64,000 bases of DNA from Streptomyces alboflavus (GCF_000716675.1 NZ_JNXT01000005.1:62001-126000), one strand, 5' to 3'; positions 23,784-31,927 are shown, counted from the stretch's first letter. The notes: generated by a model from the sequence alone, not told the origin. Translations and numbers: made by a program.

Positions 23784-26110
23784 CCGACGGTCAGAGGAAT
23801 GGCGCGGGCGGCTGGCAGCCGCACCCGCAGGGCGAGTACGACGCGGACGCCACCGCGTTCGTGCAGCTCCCCGAGGGCGCGGCCGACGCCGTGAGCACAC
23901 CGCTCGCCGCCCCCGGACACGGCTACGTACCGCCGCAGATAACGGTCACGCCGACGGCCCCCGACGCCACCGACCCGGCCGCCACGGGCGCGTGGGTGCT
24001 GCCGCCCGAGGTGACCGGTGTCGCGCACACCGGCGGGGCGACGCAGGCCGTGAGCTGGCCCGACCCCGGCACGCAGCTGGGCACCCACCAGGAGCAGCAG
24101 TTCCCGGCCGAGCCGCAGGCCCCGGACGCGTACGACCCGCGCGCCACCGGCCAGTGGACGTTCCCGGACGCCGTCACGCCCCCGGAGCAGAACGGCGGCC
24201 AGGGCGGTGTCCAGAACGGTCACGCGCCCGCCGCGCACGACGTGACCGGGCAGTGGTCCATCCCCGTCGCCGACGGTGACCTGCCGGAGGAGTCCGGCGA
24301 GTACTCGGCGTCGTCGCTCGCGGCACAGTGGGGCGGAGCGCCGCCGCCCGCGACGCTGCCCGGCGGCGCGCCCGCGCCCTGGGCCACGTCGTGGCCGACG
24401 CAGGCCCCGGAGGCGCCCCAGGTCCCGCAGGCCCCTCAAGCCCCCGAGGCCCCGGAGCTTCCGCACGCCCCGCAGGCCCCGGAGGCGCCCCAGGCGTCCC
24501 CGTACCCGGCCGCGCAGGCGTTCGTGGAGCAGGCGCCCGTCGGGCCGCCCGCCCCGGCCCCGGAGTCCGCCCCCGTGCCGCCCGCGCGCGCCGCCGAGGA
24601 GACCCCCTTCGAGCGGACCGCGAAGCTGTTCGTCGTCAAGCAGCGCCCGGACGGGTCCCTCGCGCCCGCGGGGAGCCAGGGCGACGTGACGGACGCGCCG
24701 GACGCGCCGGGCGCACCAGATGTACCAGGCATGCCGGACGCGTCGGGCGAAACGGTCAACCCGGTCGATCCGGTCGCCCTGGAAGGCGACTTCGGCCCGC
24801 AGCCCGCAGCGTCCACGCACCTCGCACCCGCCGCCGACCCCCACTACGGGGCGGACCCCGCGTACGACGAGAACGCGTACGACGAGAGCGCGCCGTACGA
24901 CGAGAACACGCCGTACGAAGAGAACACGCCGTACGACATGCCTCCCGTGCAGTCGGCCGACCTCGCGCAGTCCGTGGGCCTCGCCCCCGCTCCCGGCTTC
25001 CCGCACACCGTGGACACCGTGGACGCTGTGTACCCGGCGGACCCGGTGGACCCGGCGCACGCCACGGACCCCTCGTACGACCCCGACCCGGCCCTCGCGC
25101 CGCACCCGGCCCACCCGGCGGAGCCCGCCGCCGACCCCGCCCACCCGGCGGCCGTCGCACCGGCGGTCCCGCCCCACGAGGCCGACCCCGCGCACGTACC
25201 GGCTCCCGCGCAGGCGGCGGACCCGGCACCGGCGCCCGAACAGGCCCACGCGGCCGAGGCGATCCCCGCCGCGGACCCGGCCCCCGCCCCGGAGCCGGAC
25301 CCCGCCCCCGATGCGGACCACACCCCGGACCCCGAGGAGCCCGCAGCCGCGGACGAGGCGCCGGAGGCGGACGACCCCGCCGAGGCGGACCAGGACCCCG
25401 AGGTGGAGCACGCGCCCGAGGCCGACCACGCCGCTGAGGCCGACGATGCCTCTGAGGCCGCCGAGGCCGACCTCGCCGCCGACTCGGCCCCCGTCGAGGC
25501 CGACGACCCGGTCGCCGACGCCCCGGCCCACGACGAACACCCCCTCGTCTCCTACGTCCTGCGCGTCAACGGCGCCGACCGGCCCGTCACCGACGCCTGG
25601 ATCGGGGAGTCCCTGCTGTACGTGCTGCGGGAGCGGCTCGGGCTCGCCGGGGCCAAGGACGGCTGCTCGCAGGGCGAGTGCGGGGCGTGCAACGTGCAGG
25701 TGGACGGGCGGCTCGTGGCCTCCTGCCTGGTGCCCGCGGCCACCGCTGCGGGCAGCGAGGTGCGCACCGTCGAGGGCCTCGCCGCCGACGGACGCCCCTC
25801 CGACGTGCAGCGCGCGCTCGCCAACTGCGGGGCCGTGCAGTGCGGCTTCTGCGTGCCCGGCATGGCGATGACCCTGCACGACCTCCTCGAAGGCAACCCG
25901 GCCCCCAGCGACCTGGAGACGCGCCGCGCGCTCTGCGGCAACCTGTGCCGCTGCTCCGGCTACCGGGGCGTGCTCGACGCGGTCCGCGACGTCGTCGCCG
26001 AGCGCGAGGCGAAGGGCGCCGCGGCCGAGCAGCGGGACGACGCCGACACCGGCACACCCCGCGTACCGCACCAGTCGGGACCCTACGGCCAGGACGGAGC
26101 CCAGGCGTGA
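23780..26110 (+). CDS. [2Fe-2S] subunit with a very long disordered N-terminal extension
   Basis: Residues about 587-750 are a normal two-cluster Fe-S subunit: GCSQGECGACNVQV for the plant-type cluster and CGFCVPGMAM ... CGNLCRCSGY for the second. Usual subunits are about 160 residues; this one is 776. The first 585 residues are Pro/Ala/Glu/Asp-rich and disordered, with three spaced motifs of the TG[AQ]W[VTS]xP type (ATGAWVLPPEV, ATGQWTFPDAV, VTGQWSIPVAD) near residues 70-160, then dense APEAP-type repeats and an acidic stretch. The GTG at 23780 overlaps the upstream stop; the 3' end overlaps the large-subunit start by 4 bp. The extension may tether or space the complex. Confidence 0.88.
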   Translation: MTDGQRNGAGGWQPHPQGEYDADATAFVQLPEGAADAVSTPLAAPGHGYVPPQITVTPTAPDATDPAATGAWVLPPEVTGVAHTGGATQAVSWPDPGTQLGTHQEQQFPAEPQAPDAYDPRATGQWTFPDAVTPPEQNGGQGGVQNGHAPAAHDVTGQWSIPVADGDLPEESGEYSASSLAAQWGGAPPPATLPGGAPAPWATSWPTQAPEAPQVPQAPQAPEAPELPHAPQAPEAPQASPYPAAQAFVEQAPVGPPAPAPESAPVPPARAAEETPFERTAKLFVVKQRPDGSLAPAGSQGDVTDAPDAPGAPDVPGMPDASGETVNPVDPVALEGDFGPQPAASTHLAPAADPHYGADPAYDENAYDESAPYDENTPYEENTPYDMPPVQSADLAQSVGLAPAPGFPHTVDTVDAVYPADPVDPAHATDPSYDPDPALAPHPAHPAEPAADPAHPAAVAPAVPPHEADPAHVPAPAQAADPAPAPEQAHAAEAIPAADPAPAPEPDPAPDADHTPDPEEPAAADEAPEADDPAEADQDPEVEHAPEADHAAEADDASEAAEADLAADSAPVEADDPVADAPAHDEHPLVSYVLRVNGADRPVTDAWIGESLLYVLRERLGLAGAKDGCSQGECGACNVQVDGRLVASCLVPAATAAGSEVRTVEGLAADGRPSDVQRALANCGAVQCGFCVPGMAMTLHDLLEGNPAPSDLETRRALCGNLCRCSGYRGVLDAVRDVVAEREAKGAAAEQRDDADTGTPRVPHQSGPYGQDGAQA

Positions 26111-28398
26111 GCAACGAGACAACCGCCGCGCCGGGCGCCGAGCAACTGCCGCACGGCATCGGCTCGTCGCTGCCGTCGGCCGAGATCAGGGCCAAGACGG
26201 AGGGCACGTTCCCCTACGCCTCCGACCTGTGGGCCGAGGGGCTGCTGTGGGCGGCCGTCCTGCGCTCCCCGCACGCGCACGCGCGCATCGTGTCCATCGA
26301 CGTCACGCACGCCGAGGACATGCCGGGCGTCCGCGCCGTCGTCACCCACGAGGACGTGCCGGGCACGCCGCAGCACGGCCGGAAGACCGCCGACCGGCCG
26401 CTGTTCGCGTCCGACGTGGTGCGCCACCACGGCGAGGCCATCGCCGCCGTCGCCGCCGACCACCCGGACACGGCCCGGATGGCCGCCGCCGCGATCATCG
26501 TCGAGTACGAGGTCCTCGACCCGGTCACCGACCCCGAGCAGGCCTTCGAGGCCGCGCCGCTGCACCCCGACGGCAACCTGATCCGGCACATCCCGCTGCG
26601 CCACGGCGACCCCGAGGCGGCCGGCGAGGTCGTCGTCGAGGGCCTGTACCGCATCGGGCGCCAGGACCCGGCGCCCATCGGCGCGGAGGCCGGGCTCGCG
26701 GTGCCGCGCCCGGACGGCGGCGTCGAGCTGTACATCGCCTCCACCGACCCGCACGGCGACCGCGACATGGCCGCCGCCTGCTACGGCCTCACCCCCGAGC
26801 AGGTCAAGGTCGTCGTCACCGGTGTGCCCGGGGCCAGCGCCGACCGCGAGGACGCCAGCTTCCAGCTGCCGCTCGGCCTGCTCGCCCTGCGCACCAGCCG
26901 CCCCGTGAAGCTCACCGCGACCCGCGAGGAGTCCTTCCTCGGCCACGCCCACCGCCACCCGACCCTCCTGCGCTACCGCCACCACGCGGACGCCGAGGGC
27001 CAGTTGGTGAAGGTGGAGGCGCAGATCCTGCTCGACGCGGGCGCCTACGCGGACACCTCCGCCGACGCCCTCGCCGCGGCCGTCTCCTTCGCCTGCGGCC
27101 CCTACGTCGTGCCCAACGCCTTCATCGAGGGCTGGGCCGTCCGCACCAACAACCCGCCGTCCGGCCACGTGCGCGGCGAGGGCGCCCTCCAGGTCTGCGC
27201 CGCCTACGAGGCGCAGATGGACAAGCTCGCCAAGAAGCTCGGCGTCGACCCGGCCGAGCTGCGGCTGCGCAACGCCCTCGCCACCGGCGACATCCTGCCC
27301 ACGGGCCAGACGGTGACCTGCCCGGCCCCGGTCGCCGAACTCCTCGGCGCCGTCCGGGACTTCCCGCTCCCCGGGCTGCCCAAGGACACCCCGGAGGAGG
27401 ACTGGCTGCTGCCCGGCGGACCCGAGGGCGCGGGCGAGCCCGCCGCCGTCCGGCGCGGCGTCGGCTACGGCCTCGGCATGGTCCAGCTCCTCGGCGCCGA
27501 GGGCACCGACGAGGTGTCCACGGCCACCGTGAAGGTCCACGACGGCATCGCCACGGTCATCTGCGCCGCCGTCGAGACCGGGCAGGGCTTCACCACCCTC
27601 GCCCGGCAGATCGTCCAGGAGACCCTGGGCATCGACGACGTCCGCGTCGCCCCCGTCGACACCGACCAGCCGCCCGCGGGCCCGAGCTGCCACGGCCGCC
27701 ACACCTGGGTCTCCGGCGGCGCGGTCGAGCGCGCCGCGAAGATGGTCCGCACCCAGCTGCTCCAGCCCCTCGCCCACAAGTTCGGCATGTCGACCGAGCT
27801 GCTCCAGATCGCCGACGGCAAGATCACCTCGTACGACGGAGTCCTCTCCACCACCGTCGAGGAGGCCATGGACGGCAAGGAGCTGTGGGCCACCGCGCAG
27901 TGCCGCCCGCACCCCACCGAGCCGCTCGACGCCGACGGCCAGGGCGACGCCTTCGTCGGCATGGCCTTCTGCGCGATCCGCGCCGTCGTCGACGTCGACA
28001 TCGAGATCGGTTCCGTACGGGTCGTGGAACTCGCCGTAGCCCAGGACGTCGGCCGCATCCTCAACCCCGCGCAACTCCGCGTCCGCATCGAGGCAGGCGT
28101 CACCCAGGGCGTCGGCGCGGCCCTCACCGAGAACCTCCGCACCCCCCGCGGCCTGGTCCGCCACCCCGACCTCACCGGCTACGCCCTCCCCACCGCCCTC
28201 GACGCCCCCGACATCCGCATCGTGAAGCTCGTCGAGGAGCGCGACGTCGTCGCCCCCTTCGGCGCGAAGGCCGCGAGCGCGGTGCCGGTGGTGACGTCCC
28301 CGGCGGCGGTCGCGGCGGCGGTACGAGCGGCGACGGGCCGCCCGGTGAACCGCCTGCCGATCAGGCCGCAGGCGGCGGTGGGGGCGGAGTTGGCGTGA
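26107..28398 (+). CDS. Molybdopterin-binding large subunit, xanthine dehydrogenase family, probable active-site change
   Basis: The 763-residue catalytic subunit has the Ald_Xan_dh N-terminal domain (SPHAHARIVSIDVTHAEDMP, VVTHEDVPGTPQ) and a molybdopterin-binding part (YRIGRQDPAPIGAEAGLAVP, VETGQGFTTLARQIVQETLG, VELAVAQDVGRILNP, GVTQGVGAALTEN). In the family the catalytic glutamate lies in a GAKGVGEPP-type motif near the C-terminus; here the aligned stretch reads GAKAASAVPVV, so the glutamate position (about residue 725) is alanine. The enzyme may be altered or inactive for hydroxylation. The substrate is unknown. The GTG at 26107 overlaps the previous stop. Confidence 0.88.
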   Translation: MSNETTAAPGAEQLPHGIGSSLPSAEIRAKTEGTFPYASDLWAEGLLWAAVLRSPHAHARIVSIDVTHAEDMPGVRAVVTHEDVPGTPQHGRKTADRPLFASDVVRHHGEAIAAVAADHPDTARMAAAAIIVEYEVLDPVTDPEQAFEAAPLHPDGNLIRHIPLRHGDPEAAGEVVVEGLYRIGRQDPAPIGAEAGLAVPRPDGGVELYIASTDPHGDRDMAAACYGLTPEQVKVVVTGVPGASADREDASFQLPLGLLALRTSRPVKLTATREESFLGHAHRHPTLLRYRHHADAEGQLVKVEAQILLDAGAYADTSADALAAAVSFACGPYVVPNAFIEGWAVRTNNPPSGHVRGEGALQVCAAYEAQMDKLAKKLGVDPAELRLRNALATGDILPTGQTVTCPAPVAELLGAVRDFPLPGLPKDTPEEDWLLPGGPEGAGEPAAVRRGVGYGLGMVQLLGAEGTDEVSTATVKVHDGIATVICAAVETGQGFTTLARQIVQETLGIDDVRVAPVDTDQPPAGPSCHGRHTWVSGGAVERAAKMVRTQLLQPLAHKFGMSTELLQIADGKITSYDGVLSTTVEEAMDGKELWATAQCRPHPTEPLDADGQGDAFVGMAFCAIRAVVDVDIEIGSVRVVELAVAQDVGRILNPAQLRVRIEAGVTQGVGAALTENLRTPRGLVRHPDLTGYALPTALDAPDIRIVKLVEERDVVAPFGAKAASAVPVVTSPAAVAAAVRAATGRPVNRLPIRPQAAVGAELA

Positions 28399-28458
28399 GG
28401 GAGTTCCTGTAAGGGGCGCGCCCGCTCTTCCCGGCCCCGTCCGGGGTGTGGGTGTATT

Positions 28459-28670
28459 CAGCCCGTCCGGCGCGTGAGGGATTTCAGCCCGTCCGGCGTT
28501 CGAGTCTGAGGCGCGGAGGGGCTAATTCCAGCCTGTCCGGCATTGAGGACGAGGCGCGGAGGGGCTAATTCAGCCCGTCCGGCGTTTGAGGACGAGGCGC
28601 GGAGCGCCGATACGGGGGTCCAGGGGGCGGAGCCCCCGGTTACGGGAAGGGGCGGGACTGGGGCGTCCCA
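28459..28670 (+). repeat. Dispersed repeat, copy C (four tandem units)
   Basis: Four tandem, partly degraded units of the form CAGCCCGTCCGGCGTTTGAG then GACGAGGCGCGGAGC are followed by the module GGGGGCGGAGCCCCCGGTTA then CGGGAAGGGGCGGGA. It fills the 338-bp gap between the molybdenum hydroxylase operon and the next gene, with no coding sequence in it. The GGGGGCGGAGCCCCC part is itself a hairpin. Confidence 0.85.
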
Positions 28671-28736
28671 CGCGGGCCCTACCCCCCCCGGGAAACCGGG
28701 AGGAACCCCGACCCCGGCTCGGGTAACTTCGCCCAG

Positions 28737-29282
28737 ATGAACGCCCCCACCACCCCCGAAGGGGTCATCGTCATCACCGGCATCATGGCCGCCGGAAAGT
28801 CCACGGTCGCCCAGGCCCTCGCCGAGCGCCTGCCCCGCGCCGCCCACGTACGGGGCGACATCTTCCGACGCATGATCGTCTCCGGCAGACAGGAGTACGA
28901 ACCGGGCGCGGGCCCCGAGGCCGAGGCCCAACTCCGCCTCCGCTACGGCCTGTCGGCGTCGACGGCCGACTCCTACGCCGCCGCGGGCTTCACAGCGGTA
29001 GTCCAGGACGTGATCCTCGGCGAGGAGCTGAAGCGGTACGTCGAGCAGGTCAGGACGCGCCCGCTGCACGTGGTCGTACTGGCCCCGCGCCCCGCCGCGG
29101 TCGCCGAACGCGAGGCGACCCGAGGTAAGACGGGCTACGGCGAGTGGACGGTCGAGGCCCTGGACGAGGGGATGCGTGCCACCACGCCACGTATCGGACT
29201 GTGGCTGGACAGCTCGGAGTTGACGGTGGATCAGACGGTGGACGCGATCCTCGCGCGGCTGCGCGAGGCGGTCGTGACCTGA
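28737..29282 (+). CDS. P-loop kinase-like protein (AAA / zeta-type fold), 181 aa
   Basis: The Walker A motif GIMAAGKST lies at residues 15-23, with GDIFRRMI as the nucleoside-kinase-like second motif and VLAPRPAAVAERE plus EATRGKTGYGEW as a lid region. The size and layout match small ATP-dependent phosphotransferases of the chloramphenicol phosphotransferase/zeta group. The substrate is not predictable, and no antitoxin gene is adjacent, so a toxin role is unlikely. The ATG at 28737 has TAACTT about 12 bp upstream, so the mRNA may be leaderless. Confidence 0.82.
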   Translation: MNAPTTPEGVIVITGIMAAGKSTVAQALAERLPRAAHVRGDIFRRMIVSGRQEYEPGAGPEAEAQLRLRYGLSASTADSYAAAGFTAVVQDVILGEELKRYVEQVRTRPLHVVVLAPRPAAVAEREATRGKTGYGEWTVEALDEGMRATTPRIGLWLDSSELTVDQTVDAILARLREAVVT

Positions 29283-29428
29283 GAGTGGAATGTCTCCGAC
29301 CGGTGCCGGTCGGGTCGCGATGACGCTTCAGGCATGCGATCCCCCCATAAATCCCTTTTAGGCAGGGCCAGTTGCAGGGCACCATCGAAGAGTCCCGAAC
29401 AACTCGGTCACTACGGGGGAGATGTGTC

Positions 29429-29461
29429 ATGGGGGATGACAACGACACGGGCTGGGGCTGA
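29429..29461 (+). CDS. Possible 10-codon micro-ORF (MGDDNDTGWG)
   Basis: A strong GGGGGAG (29415-29421) lies 7 nt before ATG 29429. The frame is MGDDNDTGWG followed by TGA, then 13 bp later a perfect 30-bp palindrome. A good ribosome site, an ORF and a terminator-like hairpin in 90 bp suggest a very small expressed unit, either a peptide gene or a leader for a small RNA. Nothing is known to me about such a product. Confidence 0.35.
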   Translation: MGDDNDTGWG

Positions 29462-29474
29462 TCCCGGCGATTCG

Positions 29475-29504
29475 GAGGGGCGGTTCCGCGCGGAACCGCC
29501 CCTC
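29475..29504. terminator. Perfect 30-bp palindromic terminator
   Basis: GAGGGGCGGTTCCGC pairs with GCGGAACCGCCCCTC and is followed by TTCACG. It lies downstream of the plus-strand kinase-like gene and micro-ORF and 32 bp past the stop of the opposing gene at 29536, so it probably serves both directions. Confidence 0.75.
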
Positions 29505-29535
29505 TTCACGTGCCCGTATGCAGTGCTCGTCCGCG

Positions 29536-30222
29536 TCAGCCCGAAGTCCCTGGCGCCGCACCCTCGATGGTGATCACCGACCCCGGACTGAGCTTGCCGT
29601 AGAGCCACTTGGCGTCCGCCAGGCGCAGCCCGAGCCAGCCGTGGGTGACGTCGCGTTTGCCGACGGACTTCTCGTCGTAGGTGAGGGCGACGACGTAGTT
29701 GGTGCGGCCTTCGGCGTCGCGGAGTTCGAGGACCCAGTGGAAGTACGCGTCGTACGTCTCGCCGAGGCCGACGTCGTTGCCGGACAGCTTCGTCGAGCGG
29801 TGCTTGGCGACGACCGTCATACGCCCCGGCTTCGTCGGGTACTTCGCGCGGCCCGACGACAGAGGCAGCTTCCGTCCCGCCACGGACAGCTCGCGCCGCG
29901 CGAGGTCGGCGGTGGCGGCGGGCGCGGTGGGCCCGGCCGTCGTGCTGGGGGCGGCGGGCGGCGCGGGCCGGGAGCCGGAGTCGTCGCCGAGGCCCACGAC
30001 GAGCCCGGCCACGAGGGCGGCGGCCGCGACGGCACCACCGCCGACGAGGGCCGCGTGCCTGCGCCGCCGCCGGGTCCCGGCGCGTCGGCGCACGTCGGCG
30101 CCGGTGCCGGGGGCGGGGGAGCGGGCGTCGAGGGCGAGGGCGTGGAGGGCGGAGGAGAGGTCGGGGGCCGGGCCGGACTTCGACTCGGGGTTCGACCTGG
30201 GCGTCGAGGGTTCATCGGACAC
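29536..30222 (-). CDS. Single-pass membrane protein with Cys-less L,D-transpeptidase-like domain; probable partner of the ECF sigma factor
   Basis: A 228-residue protein: cytoplasmic N-terminus (about 1-56, ending in RRRRRH), one membrane helix (about 58-78, ALVGGGAVAAAALVAGLVVG), an Ala/Pro/Thr linker, and an outer domain (about 105-225). That domain ends DVTHGWLGLRLADAKWLYGK, which lines up with the YkuD signature SHGC-x-R...DA-x-WLY, but the catalytic Cys is Trp196. It is therefore probably a non-catalytic wall-binding or sensing domain. The GTG at 30222 follows GGAGGGG and overlaps the sigma gene by 11 bp, so the two are coupled. An anti-sigma-like role is inference. Confidence 0.78.
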   Translation of the reverse strand: MSDEPSTPRSNPESKSGPAPDLSSALHALALDARSPAPGTGADVRRRAGTRRRRRHAALVGGGAVAAAALVAGLVVGLGDDSGSRPAPPAAPSTTAGPTAPAATADLARRELSVAGRKLPLSSGRAKYPTKPGRMTVVAKHRSTKLSGNDVGLGETYDAYFHWVLELRDAEGRTNYVVALTYDEKSVGKRDVTHGWLGLRLADAKWLYGKLSPGSVITIEGAAPGTSG

Positions 30223-30784
30223 GATCCCGATCCCCTCCCTTCCCGCTGCTCTTCCCACCGAGTACGCCGTGCGCACCGCCGGCGCCGCCGCTGTCGTCCC
30301 CGTCGCCCCCGTACTCCCCGGACAAATGCTTGGCCAACGCCGCGCGTCCACGCGAGAGCCGCGCCTTGACCGTGCCGGTCGGGGCGCCGGTCTCGGAGGC
30401 TACCTGCTCCACGCTGAGGTCACACAGGTGGTGCAGCACGATCGCGAGCCGCTGTGCCTCGGGCAGCTTCCGCAGCGCCGCGACGAGCGTCACGTGCTCC
30501 GGCCCCGGCCCGGCCGCGTGCTCGGGCGGCGGCTCCTTGCGCACCAGCTCCAGCCAGCGCCGGGCCCGCCGCCAGTGGCTCACCGCGAGCCGCATGGCCA
30601 CCGTGCGGACCCAGGCCTCCGGCGCGTGCACGGCGGCGAAGTCGCGCCGCCGGTCCCAGGCGCGTACGAACGCCTCCTGGACGACGTCCTGGGCCTGACC
30701 GTGGTCGCCGGTGAAGGCGTAGACCTGGCCGACGACGCGCGGGAACGCGGACGCGTAGAACGCGTCGAACTCGTCCTCGGTCAT
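30212..30784 (-). CDS. ECF sigma factor, SigE-family (SigE50-like)
   Basis: The 190-residue protein begins MTEDEFDAFYASAFPRVVGQ, typical of the actinobacterial SigE-family ECF group. Region 2 includes DHGQAQDVVQEAFVRAWDRR and region 4 is LRKLPEAQRLAIVLHHLCDL then EQVASETGAPTGTVKARLSR. The C-terminal 30 residues are Gly/Asp-rich. The ATG at 30784 has GGGGG 3-7 bp upstream. The downstream membrane protein overlaps by 11 bp, and an active L,D-transpeptidase is divergently transcribed from the shared 177-bp region, suggesting a cell-wall-related regulon. Confidence 0.88.
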   Translation of the reverse strand: MTEDEFDAFYASAFPRVVGQVYAFTGDHGQAQDVVQEAFVRAWDRRRDFAAVHAPEAWVRTVAMRLAVSHWRRARRWLELVRKEPPPEHAAGPGPEHVTLVAALRKLPEAQRLAIVLHHLCDLSVEQVASETGAPTGTVKARLSRGRAALAKHLSGEYGGDGDDSGGAGGAHGVLGGKSSGKGGDRDRVR

Positions 30785-30876
30785 GCCCCCGCCGTTCCTG
30801 TCCACGACCGCGACCGTTCGCCGCCCGCGCCGCGCCCCGTCACAACCAGCCCCGAATTTCTTCCCGCACGCCTCAT

Positions 30877-30903
30877 GCAACCCGGCGGTCTCCGCCGTGC
30901 GTA
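30877..30903 (+). promoter_or_regulatory. Possible ECF promoter driving the L,D-transpeptidase gene
   Basis: GCAACC (30877-30882), a 17-bp spacer and CGTA (30900-30903) resemble the -35/-10 elements of ECF-dependent promoters. The transpeptidase start codon lies about 60 bp downstream. Recognition by the adjacent sigma factor is a hypothesis. Confidence 0.35.
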
Positions 30904-30961
30904 TGGGTGGCGTACATGGAAACACACCGGCCCAGGCCGGAACACCACACAGGGGGACCCG

Positions 30962-31912
30962 ATGGCCAGGCGCACCAGAATCCGTCATGTCGTACGCGGG
31001 GCGGCGGCCGCCGTGCTCTGCGCGGGCGTCCTCGCGGGCTGCTCGCTGGGCGGGCAGGACGGTGCTTCGGCGCCGTCGGAGCGGCGGGACGACCGGAAGG
31101 CCGCCGGGGCCGGTACGCCCACGCCGCGCGCGAAGCCGGTGGTGGAGCCGGCGGCGCTGCGCGGGGACGGGGTGGGGGTGAACGTGGCGGACGGGCAGCG
31201 GGTGGGCGTCGGCATGCCGGTGTCGGTGACCTTCGACCGCCCGGTGCCGGAGGCCGAGCGGGCGGCGGTGGAGCGGCGCCTGAAGGTGCGCACGAGCACC
31301 CCTGTCACCGGTTCCTGGAGCTGGGTCAAGGACCGCAACCTGCACGAGGGCCAGCGGGTCGACTACCGCCCCAAGACGTACTGGAAGCCCGGCACGAAGG
31401 TCACCGTCCGGGTGGGCTCCGGCATCGACCGCAGCTTCACGGTGGCCCGCTCCCTGGTCGCCACCGTCGACGTCCGCAGCCACACGATGACCGTCGTCAA
31501 GGACGGCGTGACGCGCCGTGTACCGATCACGGCGGGCGCGCCCGGCATGGACACCTGGAACGGCACGATGGTGGTCTCCGACAAGCAGCGCCGCGTCTTC
31601 ATGGACTCCCGCACGGTCGGCTACGCGGACGCGTACGCCGACTACTACAGCTACGCGGTCCACCTCACGACGTCCGGCACGTACCTCCACGAGAACCCGA
31701 AGGCCAACACCTACGCGGGCAACTCCAACGTCACCCACGGCTGCATAGGCCTCGCCACGGACGGCACGGCCCGCCGCTTCTACGAAGAGGTCATCCCCGG
31801 CGACGTCGTCCGCGTCACCGGCTCCAAGGAGACGGTGGCCCCCGGCAACGGCTACGGCGACTGGAACGTCTCGTGGGCCGACTGGCGAGCGGGCAGCGCC
31901 CTCAACTCCTGA
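30962..31912 (+). CDS. L,D-transpeptidase lipoprotein (Ig-like plus YkuD domains)
   Basis: Forms 3-3 peptidoglycan cross-links outside the cell. The 316-residue precursor has a lipoprotein signal with lipobox LAGC (Cys27). An Ig-like domain (about 65-165: PVSVTFDRPVPEAERAAVER) precedes the YkuD catalytic domain (about 168-295) with YLHENPKANTYAGNSNVTHG and then Cys261 (HGCIGL), so the active site is intact. A Trp-rich C-terminal tail (YGDWNVSWADWRAG) is typical of actinobacterial enzymes. The ATG at 30962 follows GGGGGA. It is divergent from the sigma factor gene. Confidence 0.93.
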   Translation: MARRTRIRHVVRGAAAAVLCAGVLAGCSLGGQDGASAPSERRDDRKAAGAGTPTPRAKPVVEPAALRGDGVGVNVADGQRVGVGMPVSVTFDRPVPEAERAAVERRLKVRTSTPVTGSWSWVKDRNLHEGQRVDYRPKTYWKPGTKVTVRVGSGIDRSFTVARSLVATVDVRSHTMTVVKDGVTRRVPITAGAPGMDTWNGTMVVSDKQRRVFMDSRTVGYADAYADYYSYAVHLTTSGTYLHENPKANTYAGNSNVTHGCIGLATDGTARRFYEEVIPGDVVRVTGSKETVAPGNGYGDWNVSWADWRAGSALNS

Positions 31913-31927
31913 CCCGTGACGGGGACT

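Noticed and set aside
21089..26122. A very long minus-strand open frame across the hexosaminidase and molybdenum hydroxylase genes
   Set aside because: It is a product of the extreme third-position GC bias of the plus-strand genes. The sequence is Arg/Gly/Val-rich nonsense with no domain, while the opposite strand has clear enzymes throughout.
28459..28670. Repeated units resembling a small CRISPR array
   Set aside because: The units are directly adjacent without unique spacers, occur at gene ends elsewhere in the window, and no cas gene is present.
28737..29282. Zeta-type toxin of a toxin-antitoxin pair
   Set aside because: The fold is similar, but no small antitoxin gene is adjacent and the lid region fits small-molecule kinases as well.
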